NCBI GenBank assembly: GCA_032690845.1
Contig: CM064422.1
Location: forward strand, 5,580,001 to 5,644,000
Direction of reading: 5' to 3'
Source: Eleusine coracana subsp. coracana
Lineage: Eukaryota > Streptophyta > Magnoliopsida > Poales > Poaceae
DNA: 64,000 bases
The translations under genes were made by a program, and so were the position numbers. This document shows, in pieces, positions 21,631 through 30,804 of this stretch. The notes beneath the pieces are model-generated. The model was given only the letters and a program-made list of their open reading frames with translations. It ran no database searches and was not told the DNA's origin. Every line of letters starts with the position of its first letter. The stretch's first letter is position 1.

Positions 21631-22933
21631 AAGCATCTCCAAGAGCTCTCTAATAAGTATCTCTAAATTAAATTATTAGAATTTATTATAAAAATCATTC
21701 TCCAACAACTCTCCTAAACATCTCTCTGTTTTTATTCTTTCCCTAAATCTTCCTCAATTGTAGATAAATCCAGTAAATAAATTAGGCTCCCCAATCCGGC
21801 TTTTCCCACCTCGACGGCATTATTAGAGTCATTTTCCGCGAGGCAAAAAGCATCCCGCCACTTCACCGAGCTCGTCAGCGGCGGCGCATCCGCTTCTCCC
21901 CACGCCGCGCGGCATCACTCAGCCTCCTCCCCCGACGCGCCTCCTCCGCTCGACCCACGCCGGGCGGCCTCGCTCGTCCCCCCGCCCGCCTCCGCACGTG
22001 CCCCCACATCCTGTCGCTTCGCCACTTGTCCCGAGGCCACATGGCATCTGCTCGTCGCCCAGGACACAGAGTCGGCGTCGGTCGTCCCCGTGGCGTCTCT
22101 CCCTTGACGATTGGAGCCCGCAGCGTTGCATCAAAGATTGGAGCTGAGCGGAGACGGCCCGCAACTTCCTCAACCAAATGTTCAAACCGTCACCTCCCGT
22201 CGCTGCCACCATCGAGCCACCACGTCCTCGACAACCTCACGCGGGCGACGCCAGCGCTGGCCGCCGAGGAGCTTGCAGCGCAGGCGAGTGCTGCCTGAAC
22301 AGCAGACCGATAAGCAAGTCTGCTTGTATCTTCGTTTCTTAATGTTAGTGCAAGTCATCAATTGTTGTCAGTTTAGTTGTTAGGTACATCTCTAAACTGA
22401 TCCTGTGTATTAGCTATTTGTGTGGATATCATGACAAACATCTCTGAAACTGATCCAAAAGAGTAGTATTAGCGAGGCAATGACCTTGCCACTTTGGAAA
22501 TCAAAGCACGTACGCCAGAGGCAATGACCTTGCCACCTTAAAAACCAACGTATGCAACCCAGATGCAATGAAGTTGGATCTTCCGTGCACAATGCCAGAG
22601 TCTTAGCCTTGTACGTGGAGAACTAACGCTCATCTTAGGTGCATCCGTCCAGCCAACGCGCCGGAATCTTTCTTTCGATCGGCTTCCAGTGACGATAGTC
22701 TAGAGCCAGCGATGATCACCTGGCGAGGCTACGGCGGCGCTTGCCTCGTCGAGTCGTGATGAATACTGGACAAGAATTAACAGGGTTGACTGACGTGGCG
22801 TAATTCAAAATCGAAATAAATCACTTTTAGGATAATTGTTGGAGGAGGGAATATTTTTTAGCTCCAATAGTTATTGGGCTGCCTAAAACGTAGTTTTAAG
22901 GAGATTTTTTTAGTGAAGCTCTTGAAGATGCTC
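21631..22933. mobile_element. Non-autonomous DNA transposon (PIF/Harbinger-like) with a GC-rich core
   Basis: Inverted termini: AAGCATCTCCAAGAGCTCT at the left, and reading inward from the right GAGCATCTTCAAGAGCTTC. TAA flanks both ends (21628-21630 and 22934-22936), the 3-bp target duplication expected for PIF/Harbinger. Copy C shows the empty site with a single TAA at 44491-44493. The 1.3-kb element has AT-rich ends and a GC-rich core at about 21860-22320 whose open frames look gene-like in composition but match no family I recognise; it may be a captured host fragment. No transposase is present. Confidence 0.75.
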
Positions 22934-22936
22934 TAA

Positions 22937-24110
22937 GAGTAAATAATTCTCAGGGAGATTTCCCATCCTAATTATTTTTATTGAGAAAGAGAAAAAATCT
23001 GGCTATGTTTCTCTGTCGTAGTCGTAGCCAAAGCCGGCCAAGTGGACGGATCACGGATGCAGGTTCAGACTTCAGAAGTTCTACCCAAGGTGATTTTTGT
23101 AGCTATGCTAGGCACGTGGTGAACTGGTTGTGGCTTAGCAAAGAATCGAGGATAAAATAAATCTGCCAAGTTCCCAAAAAGAATAAAAAGCAAAGAACGC
23201 TTCTCCCTCTATTTCTCCGAGAGCAGGGGTCCTCAAATTTGTGCATGTGCTGAAAACAACACACAAAAACACACTCAAAGCAACGAAAAAAGACGGACGA
23301 AAACAACGTTTTTGTTACGTGCTTGGAGGGGGGAAAGTTTCAATCGCGAGAATACGTACTACCTGAAAATATTACGGACTACAAATTTCAAAAAAGATTT
23401 TATGGAACACACGAGCGAGCAAGAGATTCCGCTCAAATCCAACAGAAATTGTGGCTTCTGGCAAAGAAAGTCCGCAAAGAAACGAGACACGTTGCAGTCT
23501 GTCAGTCGACGATGAGGAAGGCAGCAGTCATGAACCCAATAGTGACAGAGACCTGGCCGGCGGTACCAGCCAGAGCAGAAACGGCCGCTGGAACGTCGTC
23601 TGACGGCCGGTTCGCGACCAGGTGTCGGCTTGCGGATCATTCTTTGTGCGTCGAAATTTGGATCAAAAAGTGTTCTAAGAAAAGGCTAAAGCTGAGCTGG
23701 CCGACGTGTTCGCACGCCAGAGCGCCGGAACTGCACAGGATGCCGCCGCCGGCAATGGCCTCGCGACAGGGGAGGACAGGAGGCGTACGTGCACACAGTG
23801 ATTTAATCCAAGAGAATCCAAGGCAAGAACAACCAGCTCATTTGAAATAGATCCGATCCATAGAAGATATATAGTCTAATATATTAATATTTGATTCCTT
23901 GATCAAAACCATCATCTCAGCAAAGGCTTGTTGTTGATTACTCCTTACACATATGTACATCTCATCCCTTTTATCATTATTAAGCAACTAACTCGATCCA
24001 CAAGGACCCGTGGTGATCAAGAGCAAATGCTAGTTTCTGATAGTGAGGCAGGAGAAAGACGAGGAAGCGTGCACCTCACATAAAACCAACAGCTAGCGAG
24101 CGATCATCAA
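22937..24110. other. Repeat-derived intergenic DNA downstream of the DUF1677 gene; no gene seen
   Basis: 22,950-23,638 occurs three times in the window (here, 44,500-45,202, and from 51,513). Its open frames are not conserved protein: the matching frames on both strands are only carried along by near-identity between copies. 23,880-24,110 is the AT-rich 3' flank of the minus-strand DUF1677 gene. Confidence 0.6.
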
Positions 24111-24473
24111 TCAGATCCCGACGGACAAGGCCGACGACGCGTGGTGGCGGTGCTGCCTCGGCGACGGCGACGAGGAGGAGGAGGAGGTCCGCTTGAGGGA
24201 GGCGGTGCGCAGCATCTGCCGCATGCCGGCGGCGACGCGGCCGGCGGGCCCGCCGCTCATCTTGAGCGTGCGGCAGATGGCCATGTGCGCGCGCACGGCG
24301 TCCTCGACGTCCGAGCCGGAGCCCGCGCACTTGCTGGCCTCGTACTTGACGGCCTCCGAGCACAGCCCGCACAGCCACCTCCCGCCGAAGTAGGCGCGCA
24401 CGCCGCCGATGTACTCGCCGGTGCACTCCTCCTCCAGACCGCAGCACTCGCAGCTCACAGACTCCACCTCCAT
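24111..24473 (-). CDS. DUF1677 family protein, copy A
   Basis: A single-exon frame of 120 codons, ATG at 24473-24471 and TGA at 24113-24111. The N-terminal half has the Cys pairs CECCGLEEECT and LCGLCSEAVKYEASKC with the central GEYIGGVRAYFGGRWLCG, the arrangement of the plant DUF1677 family, which has a probable zinc-ribbon-like fold and no established function. The C-terminus is Ser/Arg-rich with His repeats and probably disordered. A reverse-strand TATAAATA at 24774-24767 lies about 295 bases upstream of the ATG. A longer open frame continues upstream of the ATG but has no earlier ATG, so 24473 is the start. It looks intact and appears identical to copy B at 52589-52951. Confidence 0.85.
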   Translation of the reverse strand: MEVESVSCECCGLEEECTGEYIGGVRAYFGGRWLCGLCSEAVKYEASKCAGSGSDVEDAVRAHMAICRTLKMSGGPAGRVAAGMRQMLRTASLKRTSSSSSSPSPRQHRHHASSALSVGI

Positions 24474-24766
24474 GCTTGCTGCTGCTGCTGCTGGTAATGC
24501 CACCAAGCAAATCAACTAGAACTTGATCTTGCAACAACACGAACACCAGCCGAGCTCGGCCTCCAAGAAAGGTATCTGGTTATAATCAGTCGCTGACCGC
24601 GCGAAGAAGCCAACAAGAACGAACGATTCGTGTGTGGGTTGATCAACGAAGATGCTAATTTAAGGTTTGGGGAGATGTTCTTGCTTTGCTTGTGAAGCGG
24701 AGCTCTGCGCTGTGCTGTATTCTTCTTCCCTTTGCTTGTGCTGGCTGCTGCTTAGCTTGGCGTGTT

Positions 24767-24774
24767 TATTTATA
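24767..24774 (-). promoter_or_regulatory. TATA box of the DUF1677 gene, copy A
   Basis: TATAAATA on the minus strand in a C/T-rich context, at a suitable distance for a leader of roughly 260 nt. The same element is present in copy B at 53245-53252. Confidence 0.6.
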
Positions 24775-25204
24775 CGGTTTTTCGGGAGAGCAGAAAGAAG
24801 AGTATTAATCAACTACTACAGTACCGGGCTCCGACGCTGCTGAATGCCTGCATGGCACCTTTCGCTGTCCAACGACCGAGCACAATTAATAATCGCGCAT
24901 TGTTTTCACAAAAAGAACCCGCTTTTTCGCACATGGAGGGCACCATCCGATGCACGCTACTACGACTAGTATAGATACGTTTAGGCCAGCGCACTGTTCT
25001 GATTTTTCATGAGTTGTAGCCTTGTAGGACTAAAAGCACGTACTAGGAGTACGCACAGTGTGGCCATGTGTCCCTGCTCTCTTGTGCCCTCGAGCACCGG
25101 GAGCAGAGAGACATGTAAGCTGTTCCGCCGTGTTTGTTCTATTCTACTGTTCGATAGATCCATCGGTTCTGTTCTTGATCAACTTTAATGAATTATCAAC
25201 ATAA

Positions 25205-25220
25205 GGGGGGGGGGGGGGGG
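25205..25220. repeat. (G)16 homopolymer
   Basis: An uninterrupted run of 16 G. Copy B has 20 G at 53683-53702. It accounts for the four-base shift between the copies. Confidence 0.95.
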
Positions 25221-25570
25221 TTGAGTTTCGTCAGATCTCTTCAAGTCAAATAAAGTGTGAACAAGTATTTACTCAGTCTCTGCTGCTCTGCCCTTGGTCG
25301 CAGGAAACGCTCGAGTCTATTATTCAGGTATCTTCCGTGTGGTGGCCTTGCTTCGGTCCAAGGGCAAGTGCAATGTTATTGGACCTGCGAGCGAAGAAAG
25401 CTACTAGCCGATTCGTCGTTGTATACTTTCCAAATTTATGAAGTATGCATACAAAAGTCTGCTGGCTGCTACAGCGAAGACCACCCATCATCAGTCCATC
25501 ACCGACCATATTATCAACACGCTGATAATCGAGCAAGTTATCAGTGTGACAAACAAATGCGTCTAATTAA

Positions 25571-27303
25571 GCTAACCTGGCGTGCTACCACCTAGCCCCG
25601 CAGGACAGCACGAAAGGACTCTGATGAGTTGACAACAGGTCCAGGCACGCAGCGCTGGCTGGCTGAACGGAGCCCGGTTCCTTTAATTTGATCATCGGCG
25701 CCGTGCATGACACTTGGCTGATGCCGGGTGTTCGGTGCAGTACAGGTTGGTGAGACTGAGACACAGGGCGCGACGCCTTTCCTGAGAAGAGCACAGCAGG
25801 CGTTGGTGGTCGCGGTTCGTTCAATGAATTCTGGTATACGAACACTTGATCCGCCTCCAATCACTGAACGCTTTGTATCATCGCAATCCCATCCAAAAAA
25901 ACGAAGACGAGCGATTGTTCATCGCACCGAACCCGACGTGATCTTGTAGACGAGACGAGACGAGACGTGATCTTTGTGTGATCGTGCCTCTCGCCGTTGC
26001 CGGCTTGCATCAGCGTCAGTGACATGGCCACAGCATCCAGGTGATGAGCCCGTTCTTTCAGGTGATCATCAGAGGCAGGCTCCCATCCAGTCCCATCGCG
26101 AATCGTCCGGTCGGATACGCTGGCAATGCCAGGTGAGCCGGCCGCATGATCGGTTCATCATCGCGTACGTCGCGTCCAGGTTACTCTCTCGTCTTCGATC
26201 TCATGATGCTGTAGATGATCTTCGCGTTTCGGAACGTAGCGGCAGCACGACGGGGTATGGCGGGATGGGCGCCGAGTACGCGGCGTTGCCGTGTGTCTGT
26301 GTCTCGTCGTGTGTGCCCGGCCGGTTGACAGCATGCGGCGAACACGATGTTCCTGGTCGAGAGAAGGCACTTGAGTGAGTCCTGACTTGGCATGGCCAGA
26401 CATGACCCGAGGACAGCGCCTTCCCCAGAGGCCGCGCTCGTCTGTGCTCTGCTCGTTCACTCGCGCTTCTCATGATAAGCTTGGACACACACAGTGTGCC
26501 TAGCTGGGAAGATGTACTTGGACCGGTCTCAGATCGTGCATTGTGCGTATGGCTGGGATATGAAACACTGTGCACCGGATCAAGTAAACACATCTGTCAT
26601 AGCAATCTTAAAATTTTGGTGTATCGTCAAAGTCACGATCACAACACACAATTTGCTGACGACGAACGAAGTAGCAGATTGCCCTCAACAAAACAGTTCT
26701 CTTTGGGCACAGCCAACGGGCCGGGCTGAATTGTATCTTCGGTCCGCCTTGCTTCGGTCCAAGGGCAAGTGCAATGTTATTGGACCTGCAAGCGAAGAAA
26801 GCTAGTACTAGCCGATTCGTCGTTGTATACTTTCCAAATTTATGAAGTACGCATACAAAAGTCTGCTGGCTGCTACAACGAAGACCACCCATCACCGACC
26901 AGATTATCAACACGCGGATGAGCGAGTTATCAGCGTGACAAACAAATGCGTCTAAGGGGATGTTTGGATATCTTTTAGTCCCATGACTAAAACTAGTCAG
27001 ACTAGTAATCTCTAATTCTACCCATGTTTGGAAGCAAAGACTAAAAGTGAGTAAAGATCATTAAAGATTCTACCCTACTATAGAGAGATAGGGACTAAAA
27101 CATCTTTTAGTTACCCCTTCTCCTACTAGAGAATTTTAGTCAGGTAACTACTTTTAGTCCCTTTCTAGTCCCACCTGTTTGGAACTTTAGTCCTTAAAAG
27201 TGACTAAATCTAGCGTGACTAGCTTTAGTCATGGTAATCCAAACACCCCCTAAGCTAACCTAGTGTGCTAGCACCTAGCCCCGCAGGACAGCACGAAAGG
27301 ACT
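25571..27303. repeat. Segment present in copy A but absent from copy B (1,683 bp), bounded by 50-bp direct repeats
   Basis: The direct repeat GCTAACCT...GAAAGGACT occurs at 25571-25620 and 27254-27303. Copy B has one hybrid version at 54053-54102: its left part matches the first repeat (CTGGCGTGCTACCACC) and what follows matches the second. The missing length, 1,683, equals the spacing of the repeats and the change in offset between copies. The segment contains the first half of the inner tandem repeat and the MITE at 26956-27250. No gene is seen in it. Confidence 0.92.
26956..27250. mobile_element. Tourist-type MITE, 295 bp
   Basis: Termini GGGGATGTTTGGATATCTTT and, reversed from the right, GGGGGTGTTTGGATTACCAT. 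TAA duplicated at 26953-26955 and 27251-27253. The internal halves are near-palindromic with CTTTTAGTC / GACTAAA motifs. These are the marks of a Tourist (PIF/Harbinger) MITE. The related sequence at 25,560 in the same copy lacks it. Confidence 0.88.
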
Positions 27304-27749
27304 TTGACGGCATTCACTATGATACTCAGTGCAGCTGACTTCAGTAGTACATGGACCCCACAAAAACTAATGCTAGCAGTGCACAACGCTACCGTTGGCT
27401 TTAACCATGTTAGAGCAATGGGCAGTTGATTTGAAAGCTGAACAGTAGTGATGTGAGTAGGAAAAAAGAATGGACCTAGCTGCTGATGACTTTAGACATG
27501 GATATATCTCACCACTGCTGCCGGAGGTTGATGTAGCCTGCTTCTGTTCTGACACCGTTATGCAGGGCAAATAGTGCCAGATGGCACCATAGAGATAGCT
27601 ATAAAAACACCACTACGGAGACCCTGATGAGTTGACAACAGGTCCAGGCACGCAACGCTGGCTGGCTGAATGGAGCGGTCCTTTTTTATCATCGGCGCCG
27701 TGCATGACACTTGGTTGATGCGGGTTCGGTGCAGTACAGGTTGGTGAGA

Positions 27750-28920
27750 GTGAGAGTGAGAGTGGCTGCACTCGTCATACTCTATATTCATCCGCAAGAT
27801 TCTCTCCTCTATATCCAGTTTTGCTGCACCCGTTCATACTCTATATCATCCTCTATACCAACTAACTCAATATTTTATTCAACCCTCTCCAATTACCATC
27901 TTCTTTCATCTCTCCTTCTCTTTCTTTTTTCTTTTCTTTTTTACTCCTTTCCTTTTTATAATAGTTTAACAATCCAATTTTTAATCAAATAATAATATTT
28001 TCATTTTTCTCTCTTTTTGATTTTCCTCTCCCTTTTTCTCCCTTTCCCTTTCTTTTTCTTCTCTCCAGATCCTTCTCTTCTCTCCTCGCGCCCTCCTCCA
28101 CCGCACTCCCCGCGCCGTCGCCGTCCCTCTCCATCTCCTCCCCTCCTGTGCGCGTCCCCCCGCCTCCACCGCGCCGCCGCCTGTCCCGCCTCCCCCACGC
28201 GCTCCCGCCGCCGGAGCACCAGCACCCGGGCCTCCGTCGGATCCCGCGCGTCTCGACTCCTCCTCCTCTCCGCCCAGCTCCGAGCGCGAGCGAGCACCTG
28301 ACGGCCGCTGCATGGCCCGTCATGGCGGCGATGGTGGGCACGGGCAGCGCGACGACCAGAGGCCCTGCTCCTCCCCGATCTCGCCTCCTCCGTCGCCTCC
28401 CCTTCCCCCGCCCCTCCCCGAAGCGGCGGCGCTTGTTCAGATCCGATGCTGAGCTCCACCTCCCTCCTCCTCCCTCGCGCCAGCTCCGCTGGGGCCGCCT
28501 CCCTCCTCCTCCCCCTGTCACGAGCTCCGCCGCCCTCCTCCTCGCTCCTCCGACGGGATCCAGCGTCCGCTTCTCTCCCTTCAACGGGATCGGGCGCGGG
28601 TCCCTCTCTCTCCGGTCGGATCCAGCGCCGACATCTCTCCCTCCGACCGGATCCGATGCGGGCCCCACACCGTCGTCCACCCGCGCCCGTCGAGCAGGAC
28701 CTCCGCCGGCGTCGTTTGCAGAGCAGAGGAGGAGGGATGGTGGGAGGAGGCATGGACCCCACGCCATATCGGCGGGTAGCGTTGCTTCGCTACCCCGTCA
28801 GATTTGGCGTTTGGGAGGGGGTGCGTTATGGTGGAGGACCGGGTAGTGTACCCCGGTGCAGGACCCCCATCCGCTATCCGGGTCCTCCACTACCGGATAC
28901 CGGACCCCGGTGCGGTTAGT
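27750..28920. mobile_element. 1.17-kb GC-rich insert of unknown class, copy A
   Basis: The related tandem unit at 25,740-25,770 reads GGTTGGTGAGACTGAGACAC without interruption; here 1,171 bases lie between GGTTGGTGAGA and CTGAGACAC. The insert begins with (GTGAGA) repeats and a C/T-rich stretch (27,760-28,075), then has a GC-rich part (28,080-28,790) with open frames of more than 200 codons on both strands, and ends with a hairpin (GTGGAGGACC near 28830 pairs with GGTCCTCCAC near 28882). The open frames follow composition and match no family. It resembles a captured promoter and leader more than a gene. Confidence 0.55.
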
Positions 28921-30560
28921 CTGAGACACGGACGCGACGCCTTTCCTGAGAAGAGCACAGCACAGCAGGCGTTCCAGCCGCGGTTCGTTCAACGAATTCT
29001 GGCATACGAACACTTGATCCGCCTCCAATCACTGAGTTGTTGTATCGAATCGCATCCAAAAAACAAAGACGAGGGATAGTTCATCGCATCGAACCCGACG
29101 TGATCGTGTAGACGTGACGAGACGAGACGTCGTCGTGTGATCGTGCCTCTCGCCATTGTCGGCTCACATCGATGTCAGTGCCTAGCCCGTTCTTTCAGGT
29201 GATCACCAGAGGCAGGCTCGCATCCAGTCCCATCGCGAATCTGCCGGACACGCCGGCAATGCCAGGTGAGCCGGCCCCGGCCGCCGCATTACGGTTCATC
29301 ATCGCGTACGTCGCGTCCAGGTTAACTCTCTCATCTTCGATCCGATGATGCTGTAGATGATCTTCGCGTTTCGGAACGTAGCGGCAACACGATGGGGTAT
29401 GGCGGGATGGCGGCGAGTACGCTGCCCTGCCGTGTGTCTGTATATATCTCGTGTGTGCCCGGCCAGTTGACAGCACGCGGCGAACACGATATTCCTGGTC
29501 GAGAGAAGGCACTTGAGTGAGGCCTGACTTGGCATGGCCAGACATGACCCAAGGACAACGCCTTCCCGCCTCGTCTCTGCTCTCTGCTCGTTCACTCGCT
29601 TCCTTGATGATAAGCTTGGACACACACAGTGTGCCGGGAAGATGTACTTGGACCGATCTCAGATCGTGCATTGTGCATATGTCTGCGATGTGAAACACTG
29701 TACACCGGATCAAGCAAAACATCTGGCATAACAATCTTAAAATTTTGGTGTATCGTCGAAGTCACAATCACAAACACAATTTACCGACGACGACGAAGTA
29801 GAAGATTGCCAAGGTTTGGTTTCTGTGTGACCAAAATTCTGTTTGTAAATCAAAATGTAAACGAAGCTTAGAGGACCAACAATTTACTCACACTGAGTAT
29901 CTATGTTTGTAAACTACCCAAACAGCTAAAAACAACTTCAACAACGTACCTAAACCACTACCTATACATAAAAATCAGATCTAAATTCCTCCACCAATGA
30001 CAAAAATGTTGGTCTCGGTCTCCCGGCTACCTAAAATCGATCCATGGACACGGGAGAGGCCAACCGCCAGCCCTCGGATATTTCCTCGCACATGCAGCTC
30101 TTGGCCCTTCGACTTTAGTGGTTCGGCCTTGTTTCAGAGCTTAGGAATCTTATGGTTGGCACCGCCAAGAAGGATGAGGCTGCGGGTGCCATGGCGGCTG
30201 CGAGTAGGAGGCGGCAGCGCCAAAGAGGTTGCGGGTGCCGTGGCGGCATAAGGAGGACGTGTTTTGCAAAACAACTCTATCAAATTCCCATAATTTTTCA
30301 CATATTTCTTGAGTCTTGGATGTTTTTAAGAAACCCCCTTCAAATTTAGAATATTTTTTTCAAAACTTTTATAGGTACTCAGTTATAGATATTCTTCTGG
30401 AGATGACAACCTTGTTGTACTCAAAATTTTCTGTCTCCTATACCTAAAAATATTTTTAGATCTTCAATTATAGGTAAACTTTTAGAGATGCTCCTATCAA
30501 GATTTTCAAATTTCGCAGATTTTAAAGGAACACAGGCCAAACTCAATAAAACAGTTCTCT
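28921..30560. other. Repeat-derived intergenic DNA upstream of TRM82 copy A; no gene seen
   Basis: 28,921-29,800 is the diverged partner of 25,760-26,680. 29,860-30,490 is A/T-rich with short GC-rich islands. Open frames are short and unrelated to known proteins. Confidence 0.55.
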
Positions 30561-30562
30561 TT

Positions 30563-30689
30563 CGGCACAACCAATGGGCCGGGTCGAATTGCAACATGCA
30601 CCGTGGAAACTAAGGAACCAACCAAACACACCCACGAGACTGGGCGCTGGGACCCGCGAGTGAGCTGCCCCTCTAAACCCTAAACCCTG
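30563..30689 (+). promoter_or_regulatory. TRM82 copy A promoter elements: one TGGGCC site II motif and a double telo-box
   Basis: The 22-bp unit CGGCACAACCAATGGGCCGGGT occurs once at 30563-30584. AAACCCTAAACCC at 30675-30687 is a double telo-box. Both element types are typical of plant genes for ribosome and translation components. They lie 120-240 bases upstream of the ATG at 30805. Confidence 0.65.
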
Positions 30690-30804
30690 AATCCCCCACC
30701 CAGCTCTGCCATCTCGCGCTCGATTCGAATCCAACCGCAAAGGCAGACGCAAGAATTTTTTTTCCCTCCTTCCTTGTTGAGCAGCCGCTGCTCCTGCTGC
30801 ATCA

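Larger units (their letters stand above)
18916..23638. repeat. Source copy of the older duplicated block (counterpart of copy C)
   Basis: This stretch runs from inside the last GAR synthetase exon to 23,638 and has a diverged counterpart at 42150-45202. Matching pieces include GGGAGGCCGAGTTCTT, CTCAACTTGGTC, the 20.3-20.8 kb GC-rich part and the 22.95-23.64 kb part. It contains two transposons (19736-20136 and 21631-22933) that are missing from copy C. 20140-21630 is itself made of diverged tandem pieces (compare 20230-20330 with 20930-21040). No gene is seen in it after 19089. Confidence 0.8.

Noticed and set aside
23323..23850. 175-codon frame repeated at 51,801-52,328 and partly at 44,879
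   Set aside because: It is repeated because the DNA is duplicated. The diverged copy C breaks the frame, so the protein is not conserved.
27985..28846. Overlapping open frames of 230-260 codons on both strands (also at 54,785-55,646)
   Set aside because: Extreme GC content leaves few stops in every frame. The translations are Arg/Gly/Pro-rich, overlap each other on both strands and match no family.
29195..29734. 179-codon minus-strand frame, also at 55,995-56,534
   Set aside because: The diverged inner repeat at about 26,080-26,600 does not keep this frame, so there is no sign of selection for a protein.
30675..30687. Telomere-like AAACCCTAAACCC as an interstitial telomere
   Set aside because: Only two units, in a gene promoter; a telo-box regulatory element is the better reading.
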